53,462 nt of DNA from Chlorobiota bacterium (GTDB lineage Bacteria > Bacteroidota > Bacteroidia > Bacteroidales > JAADJA01): NCBI GenBank assembly GCA_013151015.1, contig JAADJA010000049.1, forward strand, positions 1 to 53,462, read 5' to 3'. The number at the start of each line of letters is the position of its first letter. Position 1 is the first letter of the stretch. Made by a program: the position numbers and the translations under genes. The notes beneath the pieces are model-generated. The model was not told where the DNA came from. It made no database searches and was given only the letters and a program-made list of their open reading frames with translations. Below, one piece after another: positions 1 through 8,075 of this stretch.

Positions 1-669
1 GACCGATTCCGGCAGCAACTCCCAAAAGACAAAGTCGATATTATTTATAATTACACCAATTTGCAAAACGGACGGAAAAACGTGGGTTTTGACAAAAAAG
101 AATTCGATGCTATCTATTGTGGCGGGATCACAAAATTCAGGGGCGCCTGGCAAATTTTGGAAGCGGCCAAAATCGCCAAAGAGAAAAAAGGGGACTTGAA
201 AGTCCTGTTCCTCGGTTCCTGGTTCCCAAAGGAGTTGAAAAATCAAATGCTCGATTATATCCGGGAAAACAACCTTTCACAAAATGTAATATTGCACAAC
301 AATGTACCGTACGAACAGGTCAGTGATTTTTACAATAAAAGCCGGATTGGCCTTGGGATATTTTTGCCCATCGGAACCCACAAGATCATCTTGCAAATCA
401 AGATATTTGAATACATGAACTTTGGCCTTCCCATCATCGGCAGTAATTTCGGGCATATCAACAATTATATCAGGAACAACAATACAGGTATCAACGTTGA
501 TCCGGAAAACCCAAAGGAAATTGCCAATGCGCTCCTAAAGCTTTTGAACGATAAAGACTTGTATCAACAATTCAGTAAAAACGGGATTAGGGCCATTGAC
601 GAGAAGTACAATTGGCAGGTGATGGAGGAAAAACTCTTGGGGATTTACGATGAATTATTGGGCAATTAA
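1..669 (+). CDS. Glycosyltransferase family 4, C-terminal part (partial)
   Basis: The reading frame is open from the first base, so the gene begins upstream of the window and only about 222 C-terminal residues are visible. They look like the nucleotide-sugar-binding Rossmann half of a GT4/GT-B glycosyltransferase: a strand and loop near AIYCGGI, a central LKVLFLGSW segment, and the family signature KIFEYMNFGLPII followed by the VDPENPKEIANAL helix that usually contacts the nucleotide. The usual first Glu of the EX7E motif is replaced by Lys or displaced (K-x-FEYM), as in many GT4 proteins. Because it precedes a Wzx-like flippase, a role in surface polysaccharide assembly in the cytoplasm is likely. 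Acceptor and donor sugars cannot be read from the sequence. Confidence 0.8.
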   Translation, partial: DRFRQQLPKDKVDIIYNYTNLQNGRKNVGFDKKEFDAIYCGGITKFRGAWQILEAAKIAKEKKGDLKVLFLGSWFPKELKNQMLDYIRENNLSQNVILHNNVPYEQVSDFYNKSRIGLGIFLPIGTHKIILQIKIFEYMNFGLPIIGSNFGHINNYIRNNNTGINVDPENPKEIANALLKLLNDKDLYQQFSKNGIRAIDEKYNWQVMEEKLLGIYDELLGN

Positions 670-674
670 TTCGT

Positions 675-860
675 TGGTGGTGATTTAACTTGTTGGTGAC
701 AACACCAACAAGGGGCAGAAACAGGAAATGACAACACCAATGAGGGGCAGAATGAATTAACTCGTTGGTGAAAACACCAACAAGGGGCAAAGGAAGTGGC
801 AACACCAACGAGATGCAAAGAATCTGACAAAATGTTAACTTGTTGGTGATTACATCAAAA
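675..860. repeat. Array of interleaved imperfect palindromes (CTTGTTGGTG/CACCAACAAG)
   Basis: The gap between two polysaccharide genes is filled with repeated arms of one short palindrome. CTTGTTGGTG at 689-698 pairs with CACCAACAAG at 703-712 (10 bp, loop ACAA). CTCGTTGGTG at 761-770 pairs with CACCAACAAG at 775-784 or, perfectly, with CACCAACGAG at 803-812. Further half-units lie at 672-679, 733-745 and 839-848, and several right arms are followed by GGGGCA. Any transcript would form alternative hairpins. The long minus-strand frame across this stretch is a product of the repeats rather than a gene. Confidence 0.8.
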
Positions 861-893
861 AGTGGAAAGGCTAATAACATCAAGGCTTAGACA

Positions 894-928
894 TTTTAAA
901 CAAAATGTTTAAAACATTTTGTTTAAAA
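894..928. repeat. Perfect 35-nt palindrome (17-bp arms, 1-nt centre)
   Basis: The arm TTTTAAACAAAATGTTT at 894-910 is the exact reverse complement of 912-928, with a single A between them. It sits 29 bp upstream of the chosen start of the flippase gene. The A/T-flanked stem could act as a bidirectional terminator for the upstream glycosyltransferase or as an operator. The sequence alone does not decide between these. Confidence 0.75.
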
Positions 929-957
929 CAGATAAACTAATCTTTTACCAAAGGCAA

Positions 958-2394
958 ATGGTCAAAACAGAAAACAACAAAGGGTTTTTACAGGACATGG
1001 GCTGGTACCTTGGTGGGGCAGTTGTCCCCATGGCGGTGGGGTTTTTCAAAACGCCCATTTTTACCCGCTATTTCACGCCGGAGGAATACGGCTACCTCGG
1101 CCTGATCATGATTACCTTTTCCTACATTTCCATTTTTCTCTATTCGTGGCTTTCCAGTTGCCTGTGGCGGTATTACAATGCCTACAAATTAAAAAACGAC
1201 CTCAAATCCCTTTACTCAAACCTGTTGGCCATTTTCGTCGGCACAAGTGTCGTCTTATTGTTGATTACGCTGATTTGGCTGGGATTGGCAAAACAGGCCC
1301 TTGTCAAGCAATTGATCATTTATTCCTTCGTGCAGTATTTCATCAAGGAGTTGATTGGCCTGTACCTCATCGTTATCCGCCTGGAGGGGAAAGCCGTAAA
1401 ATACAACCTCATCCATTCTTCCAGGGCAATTTTGGGCTTTGGGCTTTTGTATGTTATGACTTTCGGATTTGGCTACCGTATCACCTCTGTAATCACCAGC
1501 ACTATTGTTATCGACCTTTTGGCTTTTGCATATATTTTCTTAGGTGGGATGAAAAACATTTCGGTTTCCATTAAAAGTATTTCAGGGGAAACGCTACGGG
1601 TTTTGTTCAAATATGGAAGTGCCGGGCTGGTAGCGGGTTTCAGTTTCTTGCTCATCACTTCCAGCGACCGCTATATCATCGCCCTGTTCACCGATATGGC
1701 CACAGTGGGGATTTACAATCAAGCATACAATATCAGCCAGTTAAGCGTGGTTGCCCTGATAACCGTTTATTTCAACACATTCAACCCGGCACTCACCCGC
1801 GAACTGGAAGTAAACCTGAAAGGTTCCGACAAATTGATTTCAAGATACCTGTTTGTTTACGTTTTGTTCGGGCTTCCGCTCATCACTTACTTCAGCATAT
1901 TCTCCAAAGAAATGGCCATGCTGCTCCTTGGTGAGGAATTCAGGAGTGGGTACATTATTATGCCCTGGGTTTTTATCAGTGCTTTTGTTTATGGCCTGAA
2001 CATGTTCATCGAAATAAAACTGAAATTTGCCGACCAGATAAAATTCCTGGCCATAGGTGTTTTACTGGCCGCAGGATTCAACATTGCCCTCAACTTTGCA
2101 CTGATCCCGGTTTACGGTTACGAAATGGCCGCTATCACCACCCTTGTGGCCTACCTTTTCCTGTTTGTGTTTTTTGTCCTTCGCGATCAGGTCGGGTTTT
2201 TCAGGAACAGCTACTATCTTAAACAAGTTCTGCTTTTCGCTGTTGTTATTGCATTACAGGTTTTGGCCGATAAGATCATCAGGGTTTATTATCCGCTGAA
2301 TGTTTTTGAAACCATCCTCGAAGGTATTCTCTTTTTTGCCGTTTATATCTTCATTTTCAGGAAAAAAATAATCAACATTAAACTACCGGTTTAA
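958..2394 (+). CDS. Wzx-type oligosaccharide flippase (MOP superfamily)
   Basis: A protein of about 478 residues made mostly of hydrophobic segments, consistent with 12-14 transmembrane helices. It starts with a short cytoplasmic tail followed by the helix-loop GGAVVPMAVGFFKTPIFTRY and the signature FTPEEYGYLGL, typical of polysaccharide biosynthesis (Wzx/RfbX) flippases. Members move undecaprenyl-linked oligosaccharides across the inner membrane. ATG at 958 is preferred over an in-frame TTG at 919, because the TTG lies inside the 35-nt palindrome and adds residues not expected of the family. The neighbouring glycosyltransferase supports a role in exopolysaccharide or O-antigen export. The exported glycan is unknown. 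Confidence 0.85.
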   Translation: MVKTENNKGFLQDMGWYLGGAVVPMAVGFFKTPIFTRYFTPEEYGYLGLIMITFSYISIFLYSWLSSCLWRYYNAYKLKNDLKSLYSNLLAIFVGTSVVLLLITLIWLGLAKQALVKQLIIYSFVQYFIKELIGLYLIVIRLEGKAVKYNLIHSSRAILGFGLLYVMTFGFGYRITSVITSTIVIDLLAFAYIFLGGMKNISVSIKSISGETLRVLFKYGSAGLVAGFSFLLITSSDRYIIALFTDMATVGIYNQAYNISQLSVVALITVYFNTFNPALTRELEVNLKGSDKLISRYLFVYVLFGLPLITYFSIFSKEMAMLLLGEEFRSGYIIMPWVFISAFVYGLNMFIEIKLKFADQIKFLAIGVLLAAGFNIALNFALIPVYGYEMAAITTLVAYLFLFVFFVLRDQVGFFRNSYYLKQVLLFAVVIALQVLADKIIRVYYPLNVFETILEGILFFAVYIFIFRKKIINIKLPV

Positions 2395-2481
2395 GGGTTT
2401 AGCAATAAAATATCCATGAATAAATTAAACACACAGACCTTCTTGATGTTGCCGGGCAGGCAAGGGAATGATTAAAATGAT

Positions 2482-2519
2482 GCCGCTAATACGCTAATTT
2501 TGATTAGCGCATTAGCGGC
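2482..2519. terminator. Strong hairpin after the flippase gene, possible terminator
   Basis: GCCGCTAAT at 2482-2490 and CGCTAAT at 2492-2498 pair with ATTAGCG at 2503-2509 and ATTAGCGGC at 2511-2519. There is one internal A/C mismatch and a TTTG loop. It lies about 90 bp after the flippase stop and 43 bp before the phosphatase start. No long T tract follows on the plus strand, so termination is plausible but not proven. It may instead be a dispersed repeat. Confidence 0.5.
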
Positions 2520-2562
2520 GATAAAATAAACACGAAACGAGTTAATTAAAAAATCCAACCCT

Positions 2563-3654
2563 ATGAAAAAAACAGCACTCTTTCTTGGTATCCTGATTTT
2601 CGTTTTCTCATGTGCAAAAAAGGAGGACAGTATAAACCTCACACCTGTTGTTGATCCGCAACCTTCAGGATATAAAAACATTATTTTGATGATTGGCGAT
2701 GGTATGGGCCTGGGACAGATTTCCGGCGCACGGACAATGAAAGATGAACACATGAACATGCTCCGTTGCAAAAACGTTGGGATACAGGCTACCCAGGCCG
2801 CCGACAATTATATTACCGATTCGGGCGCATCGGCAACAGCAATCGGTTGTGGCCAAAAAACCAACCACTATTCAATTGGTGTGGACATAAACGGAAACCC
2901 CATCAACAGCATTTTGAAGCTGGCCCGGCAACATGGGCTTTCCACAGGGCTTACCGTAACGAGCATCATCAACCATGCAACACCTGCAAGTTTTTATGCT
3001 CACAACCCCGATCGTTTTGACTATGAAGACATCGCCCTGCAATTGATTTCATCGGGAATAGATTTCTTTTCGGGCGGGGGGCGGAAATATTTCAACGACA
3101 GGACAGATGGGTTGAACCTGATCGATTCATTGATCTCAAGGAATTATCAGGTAGTTGACAATCTTTCCAATATTACCGGGAACAAAAAGGTGGCCGCTAT
3201 TCTTGCCGAAGTGCACCTTCCCAAATATTCCAATGGGCGAGGTGACATTCTGCCCAATAGTGTAACTCTTGCAATCAAGCAATTGAGCAAAAACGAAAAA
3301 GGTTTTTTCCTGATGGTGGAAGGCTCGCAAATAGACTGGGGCGGGGAAGCCAATGATCAGGATTATGTAATGGACGAAATGTTTGATTTTGACAAAGCGG
3401 TGGGCATTGCCCTGGATTTTGCCGAAACAGATGGGAATACCCTCGTAATCATCACGGGCGACCACGAAACTGGCGGTTTTGCCCTAATTGGAGGCGACCA
3501 ATCCAACAATAGCATCCAGGGTGATTTTGTTTCCCAGGGACACACCGGCACCATGATACCGGTATTTGCTTATGGCCCGGGATCATATGAATTCAGGGGC
3601 ATTTATGAGAACACGGAAATATTTAAAAAAATGAAGGGGTATTTTGGGTTTTAG
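2563..3654 (+). CDS. Alkaline phosphatase family lipoprotein (PhoA-like)
   Basis: A 363-residue phosphomonoesterase homologue. The N-terminus has a lipoprotein signal ending in the lipobox FVFSC (Cys17), so it is probably anchored in the outer membrane or periplasm. The metal site can be read in order: MIGDGMG (Asp46), nucleophile TDSGASATA (Ser87), VEGSQIDW (Glu253, Asp258), TGDHETGG (Asp300, His301) and GHTGT (His327). The usual DxxxH element that supplies the second zinc-1 ligand reads DWGGE here, so a Glu (262) stands where His is expected. The length is close to the family minimum and lacks the crown insertion of E. coli PhoA. The gene stands alone between a hairpin and a toxin-antitoxin remnant, and no Pho-type operator was recognised. 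Confidence 0.88.
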   Translation: MKKTALFLGILIFVFSCAKKEDSINLTPVVDPQPSGYKNIILMIGDGMGLGQISGARTMKDEHMNMLRCKNVGIQATQAADNYITDSGASATAIGCGQKTNHYSIGVDINGNPINSILKLARQHGLSTGLTVTSIINHATPASFYAHNPDRFDYEDIALQLISSGIDFFSGGGRKYFNDRTDGLNLIDSLISRNYQVVDNLSNITGNKKVAAILAEVHLPKYSNGRGDILPNSVTLAIKQLSKNEKGFFLMVEGSQIDWGGEANDQDYVMDEMFDFDKAVGIALDFAETDGNTLVIITGDHETGGFALIGGDQSNNSIQGDFVSQGHTGTMIPVFAYGPGSYEFRGIYENTEIFKKMKGYFGF

Positions 3655-3690
3655 ATTTACATATACCTTAATCTAAAATAAATAATATCG

Positions 3691-3698
3691 TAACTTTG
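3691..3698 (+). promoter_or_regulatory. Bacteroidota -7 box for the antitoxin gene
   Basis: TAACTTTG matches the TAnnTTTG -7 consensus and ends 15 nt before the ATG at 3714, implying a very short leader. No clear TTG -33 element is seen at the expected distance. Confidence 0.5.
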
Positions 3699-3713
3699 CA
3701 AAAAACAAAGCCT

Positions 3714-3896
3714 ATGTTAACAAAGGAAAAAATAAAAAAAACAATTGATCTACTTCCTGACAAAGTAACAATTGATGATGTAATTGATAGGATTATCCTT
3801 CTTGACATAATTGAACAGGGACGTAATAACATTGAGGAAGGAAATGTTTATACAACCGAGGAAATTGAAACAAGGTTGAATAAATGGTTAAAATAA
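3714..3896 (+). CDS. Small antitoxin-like protein (ParD/RelB type of Bacteroidota)
   Basis: A 60-residue acidic helical protein of a type common in Bacteroidota upstream of RelE/ParE toxins. Features are a start MLTKEK, the core LPDKVTIDDVIDRIILLD, a GNVYTTEE turn and the C-terminal ETRLNKWLK tail that normally wraps the toxin. ATG at 3714 is chosen over an upstream TTG because that TTG is part of the -7 promoter box. Its 3' end overlaps the ATG of a toxin-like frame by 13 nt, the normal arrangement of such pairs, but that toxin is truncated. The antitoxin could still repress its own promoter or be an evolutionary remnant. Confidence 0.65.
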   Translation: MLTKEKIKKTIDLLPDKVTIDDVIDRIILLDIIEQGRNNIEEGNVYTTEEIETRLNKWLK

Positions 3897-3961
3897 TCTG
3901 GACAGGTAGATCACTTTCATATCTTGACAATTCACCACAGATCAAGACTTCTTTCAAATAA
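3884..3961 (+). pseudogene. Remnant of a RelE/ParE-type toxin
   Basis: A 25-codon frame begins MVKIIWTGRSLSYLD, which resembles the N-terminus of ParE/RelE toxins (xxKIIWTxxAxxDL), and overlaps the antitoxin gene as real toxin genes do. It then stops after about a quarter of the family length of 90-100 residues. No continuation with the family's later strands was recognised in the other frames, so a deletion or replacement is more likely than a single frameshift. Assignment rests on position and the first 15 residues only. Confidence 0.45.
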
Positions 3962-4723
3962 CCCAGCATTTATTGAAAGTGAATAAAATGGTCATATTAA
4001 CTTGGAGAGAAACTTTCAATTGAACAATACTTAAAGCTAAAAGAACTAAACCTAAACCAGAATTTATTTCGATTTTTTTTGCAAAAAAACCTATGAATAA
4101 TTTATAATTCAGCATTGTTGAAAACAGTAAACCTAAAGGAATAAAAAAAGAATCCGAATCCCTGCTAATTGAAATTTGGAATACAACTTATCTTGATTTT
4201 GAATACAAGGGTTATTTTGGAAGCAATATCGATGGTGATATTTACGGCAGTTCAATTATTTCAAAGGATGGTACTGGCAACATATTGGAAATTGGCACAA
4301 ATCCCACTGTTTACAGAATTAATTGCTTGCTCGAGAATGAAAGTCAAGCTGTGTTGTTAAAGAATTATGTCATTAGGTTTAACAAGTCAAAACAAACTAA
4401 ATCAGGTGGAATGAGTTTTATACCAGGGAAAAATGGGAGAATTTAAGTCGTAACTTAAAAGATAGTGCAATCCGGGAGGATTAGGCATTTTTTAAAGCTT
4501 AGTGCAAAAATCATTGGGTTATTATGATTTGCCTAAATGACAGTTATATTACACTAAAAAATATTCACCGGAAATGAGCTACAAAAACACTTTTAAGGCA
4601 AATGTGCCCGATTGCCCTGTAAACAATTCCGAAACCCCTTGCCCATCACAGTTTGCAACTGGAATGGAAGCTTACACAAACAGTTTCTAACTGATTTCGC
4701 CCCCATTTCCAAATAAAACATGG
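3962..4723. other. Gene-poor stretch with decayed coding remnants
   Basis: About 760 bp without a credible complete gene. Stretches of apparently coding sequence occur in different frames, notably 4108-4446 (listed separately) and a 38-codon frame at 4574-4690 starting MSYKNTF. Neither has a recognisable family. The region follows the broken toxin gene and looks like a decaying insertion or deletion scar. No tRNA, terminal inverted repeats or transposase was seen. Confidence 0.5.
4108..4446 (+). pseudogene. Headless open frame, probable gene fragment
   Basis: An open frame of 112 codons with coding character (for example LDFEYKGYFGSNIDGDIY and NPTVYRINCLLENESQ) but no start codon near its 5' end. 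An in-frame ATG at 4093 is followed by a stop at 4105 after four codons, so either that stop is a nonsense mutation or the 5' part of the gene is lost. The product family was not recognised. Confidence 0.35.
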
Positions 4724-6808
4724 TTAATATCCACCGCCCCTTTTCCGCATAAACCATTCGGCTGAGAGCAAGGCAAGTATTAGGATCAGCAACCAGGGAA
4801 GCTTGAGGATTTCGGTATAACGTTTTTGGGAATAGGTCACCGTCTTGATGTCTTCCCTTGATTCAATTTGCTTTTGGAGTTCGGTCAATTGGTTGGGATA
4901 AAACATTTCCCCATCCTTTTTTTCTGATAAGTTGAACAAAAGGTTGTGGTTTGCCACGATATTCGTTTTTTCGACATTGAGTTCCGAAACCGTAAAAACG
5001 CCGTTGTCGGTGAGTGTTTTATCGCCCATGTTCACTTTTGCACTATAACGGTAATTGTCAACGGGCAAACTCCCCGCATTCAGGTAATAGGCCTTTGCGG
5101 TTTTGTTGAAGGTGAACAAAAAACGCTCCCCCTCACTGTTTGTGATGGTCATGGACACATCATGCGTATTCACGAGTTCATAGCTTTCGTTATAAACCTC
5201 CGCATCGAATTCGATGTTTTCATTTTCCCTAAAATCATTTTTACTGAAAACCCTGAAAAAGCTTTTATCCGTTTTTACCGAAAGGTATTGAACCGTTTTA
5301 TTGATGATCTCATCAAAGGCTTTATGGCTTCCCTCCTTTTCAAATTCGCGCAAGCGCCAGCGCCAGACCCCTTCACCGTTAACGATACCTATTTTTGCGT
5401 TTTGTGTGTTCCCGAAAAGCACGAGTGGGTCGCCGGTCGCCACCGAACCGATTTTCTGGGACATGAACACGTTCATCGAAGGGCTCACATTGTAAGTGCC
5501 AAATGGGGAAATCAGTGGAGGGAAATAGTGCAATGCCCTGGAAACATTGTCCGAAACCGCAAAGAGTGCAAATTCATTGTTCAACATAGGGAGCGATTCA
5601 TTGTAAAGAATCTGTCCTTTTACGGAGAAACCCAGGTTCAAGTTGTTCAGGGCGGCCATGTTCGTTTGCTTGCCCACCACGAAAAGGACCGGGATAGCAT
5701 TTTGCTCAATGCTTTGGTAAACCGAACTTATGGGGTTTTGCACCGAAGGCAACTGATGAAGTATGATTAAGTTGTAAGCAGCCGGGTTTTTATCAAACTT
5801 ATTGATGACAAAATCATCCACTTCATAATTTTTGTTTTCGAGGATGGATTGTTTGAGTGCTGAAATATCCGGGTGGGGCGAGTTGGCCAAGATCAAGATT
5901 TTTTGTTTCCCCTCCAAAATGTCCACAAAGATGTTTTGCGAATTGTTCGACAGGCTTACCTCTCCATCCACCGGGGACAAGCTGACACGATATCGATGCA
6001 TCCCCTTCTTTTCGGCTTTTAAGTGAACCGATACCGTTTCAAAATGATCGTCATCGGGAAAAGTAATTGTTTTGGAGAACAGGGTTTTTCCCTCTTTGGA
6101 GATTGTTAGTTTAGTCGAAAGCCCCCGGCATTTTGATCCATTCAAGATCACCTCCACCGGGAATTCGTTTCCCTGATAGGCAATCCGGTTAAAATTGACC
6201 TTTTTCAGCACCACGTCCTTGCGCACAATGGTATCGCCCAGGGCAATGGTATAAACGGGAAAGGGGATATCCGACGAAGCATAGATTGGATTGAGGCCCG
6301 AATTGAAAATGCCGTCCGTGGCCAAAACCATTGCGCCTACGTTTCGATTGGAGAAACGGTTTTTTATTTCGCCGAACAATTCCGAAATATCGGTCTGTTT
6401 ATCGTTGAACCCATGAAAAGCCCCTTCGGCAAAACGGTCGCCAAAAGAAAACCCCCGCAAATCATAATTGGGTTTCAGGGCATCCAAAAAAGAATTAACA
6501 CTTTCCACGTATCCCTTTTGATAAAAAGCCGAATCGGGCCCTGAAACAATGGAACGGGAATTATCCTGTGCAAAGATGATGATGGGTTTTTCGGTATGTT
6601 CACTAAGGGTTTTCAGCATGGGGTTCAACAGCAAAAAAGCAATGAAAGCCACAGCCGTCCCCCTTAAAATTGCCATCGCCCATTTTGCGACAAGGCCAAA
6701 TTCGTTTTTCCGCTCGCGGTAGTACAATGCAAAGGCATAGGCAAATCCTGCCATCAGGCAGAAAATCAAAAACCACATCGGGTACTCGGTGACTATGTTA
6801 AAACCCAC
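4724..6808 (-). CDS. Membrane-anchored vWA-like protein of unknown function
   Basis: A protein of about 694 residues with two N-terminal membrane helices (YPMWFLIFCLMAGFAYAFA and a second before LLLNPML) and one C-terminal helix (LPWLLILILALLSAEWF) followed by a basic tail. Between them lies a periplasmic or cytoplasmic domain that starts like a von Willebrand A fold: IIIFAQDNSRSI provides a DxSxS-like MIDAS element, and MVLATDGIFNSG the TDG loop. The layout resembles BatA/BatB-like Bacteroidota membrane proteins that sit near aerotolerance operons, but no Bat partners are nearby. GTG at 6808 is used as the start; a TTG at 6865 would add an AT-rich extension, and ATG at 6778 is also possible. 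No substrate is suggested. Confidence 0.7.
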   Translation of the reverse strand: MGFNIVTEYPMWFLIFCLMAGFAYAFALYYRERKNEFGLVAKWAMAILRGTAVAFIAFLLLNPMLKTLSEHTEKPIIIFAQDNSRSIVSGPDSAFYQKGYVESVNSFLDALKPNYDLRGFSFGDRFAEGAFHGFNDKQTDISELFGEIKNRFSNRNVGAMVLATDGIFNSGLNPIYASSDIPFPVYTIALGDTIVRKDVVLKKVNFNRIAYQGNEFPVEVILNGSKCRGLSTKLTISKEGKTLFSKTITFPDDDHFETVSVHLKAEKKGMHRYRVSLSPVDGEVSLSNNSQNIFVDILEGKQKILILANSPHPDISALKQSILENKNYEVDDFVINKFDKNPAAYNLIILHQLPSVQNPISSVYQSIEQNAIPVLFVVGKQTNMAALNNLNLGFSVKGQILYNESLPMLNNEFALFAVSDNVSRALHYFPPLISPFGTYNVSPSMNVFMSQKIGSVATGDPLVLFGNTQNAKIGIVNGEGVWRWRLREFEKEGSHKAFDEIINKTVQYLSVKTDKSFFRVFSKNDFRENENIEFDAEVYNESYELVNTHDVSMTITNSEGERFLFTFNKTAKAYYLNAGSLPVDNYRYSAKVNMGDKTLTDNGVFTVSELNVEKTNIVANHNLLFNLSEKKDGEMFYPNQLTELQKQIESREDIKTVTYSQKRYTEILKLPWLLILILALLSAEWFMRKRGGGY

Positions 6809-7000
6809 AAATAAAGTATTTAAGATAAGATTAAAGGTAACTGTTATATTAAAACCAAAATACAAATTACAAAAATCAAAGAAACATCAATTTATAAAAA
6901 ACAATTATCAAACATCCATGAAATCTTTCGATTTATCAGATTTGAACAATGCCTTTAAAATAATCAGGTTATTTCCCTGCATAAGTAATGAGGTTTCATC

Positions 7001-7696
7001 TTACTTCTTCAATCCCGTCAGCAAGGTATAAGATTGCAGTTTGCCTTTTTTATTGTAATTTTCACTTTTAACAATGCCCACGTCCTTGGCCAACCATTCC
7101 GTTGCATTTCCTGAAATCCTCACACCCATCTTCGTGCTGATATGATATGTCATTTTATAACAATTAAAAGTCCCGGACGGTGTGGTTATGTCTTCCTGTG
7201 CCTCCACTTTCCGTTCGGTGATATCAACCGTCAATGTCATAATCTTAAATCCCTGGTTTGAAATAGCGATAGAAATATTTGCATCGGGCAAACTCATCCC
7301 CACGGAAAGGTCAGATGGGATTGCCATATCCTTGGAATCAACCTGCAACTCCATTCCTTCATAGGCCGACATCATCTCTTCATCAAGAAAGGAACGCATG
7401 TCAACATAAAAGTTCCCATCCTCACAACGCATACCAAAGCGTCCTTCGTGCAGAAACTCACCCTTATCGTCATAAATCTTCTGCAAGATCGTGATATCAA
7501 GGTTGTCACCATCCACTTCCTTCTTCTCGATTTTCTGGGTATAGGTACTCTCTACCTTGCCTTTCTTATCGTAATTTGTCATTTCAACTTCAGTCCCTTC
7601 ATCCAACGGAAAATAAACGGTACACTCCTGGGAAAAAGCAGTCGTCATTATAAAAACGAAAACCGCAACAATTGGTAATCTCAAAAAATTCTTCAT
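7001..7696 (-). CDS. Secreted TapB-like (DUF3108-like) protein
   Basis: A 231-residue protein with a clear Sec signal peptide (basic start MKNFLR, hydrophobic core, cleavage after TTAFSQ). The mature part alternates beta strands of the kind seen in DUF3108/TapB-like proteins: FPLDEGTEVEMTNYDKKGK, an internal MAIPSDLSVGMSLPD stretch, and the recurring ending TPSGTFNCYKMTYH followed by WLAKDVGIVKSENYNKKGK. Such proteins are predicted beta-barrel-like or lipid-binding periplasmic proteins. The function is not established. It is transcribed alone on the minus strand. Confidence 0.65.
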   Translation of the reverse strand: MKNFLRLPIVAVFVFIMTTAFSQECTVYFPLDEGTEVEMTNYDKKGKVESTYTQKIEKKEVDGDNLDITILQKIYDDKGEFLHEGRFGMRCEDGNFYVDMRSFLDEEMMSAYEGMELQVDSKDMAIPSDLSVGMSLPDANISIAISNQGFKIMTLTVDITERKVEAQEDITTPSGTFNCYKMTYHISTKMGVRISGNATEWLAKDVGIVKSENYNKKGKLQSYTLLTGLKK

Positions 7697-8075
7697 AACT
7701 ACATCTTGTTTTTAAATTATATTTCGGTAAATTCTTCTTGCCCGCCCCTTCCCGTCCGGGCCAGTCGGGCGTTTCGGTACGGATAGGAATGACATTGCCG
7801 CTCAAACAACGCCGCAAAGAACGCAGTATTTCAACATACAACGAAATGCTAAAATTACATTAAGCGATAAAACACATTTATTCCAACCTTCCTTTTAATG
7901 AACATATATAAAGGTGTTCTCAAAAAATTCAAATATCAAGCCTCGTCTTCCCAAACACGAAGTACGGTGGACAAGGGCTTTCAAATTTTTCAAGGCCCGA
8001 TTTTACTACTGTAAACAAGTGTCTTGAAAAATTTGGGCAATGCTGAAATTTGTTTTTTTGAGGTTCCCCCAATAA
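7697..8075. other. Intergenic spacer with inverted repeats
   Basis: 379 bp between two minus-strand genes with no credible ORF. It contains a GC-rich segment at 7740-7770 with GCCCG/CGGGC ends. It also contains a perfect 13-bp inverted repeat, CAAATTTTTCAAG at 7982-7994 and CTTGAAAAATTTG at 8023-8035, about 40 bp downstream of the fabG stop. That repeat may form a terminator for fabG. Confidence 0.5.

Noticed and set aside
587-883. Long minus-strand open frame across the intergenic repeats
   Set aside because: Its residues (repeated LPLVGV.TN) are a translation of the GTTGGTG palindromes, and it overlaps the 3' end of the glycosyltransferase.
7740-7772. GC-rich segment with GCCCG/CGGGC ends as a terminator
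   Set aside because: Only a 5-bp outer pairing with a long loop and no T tract in either direction.
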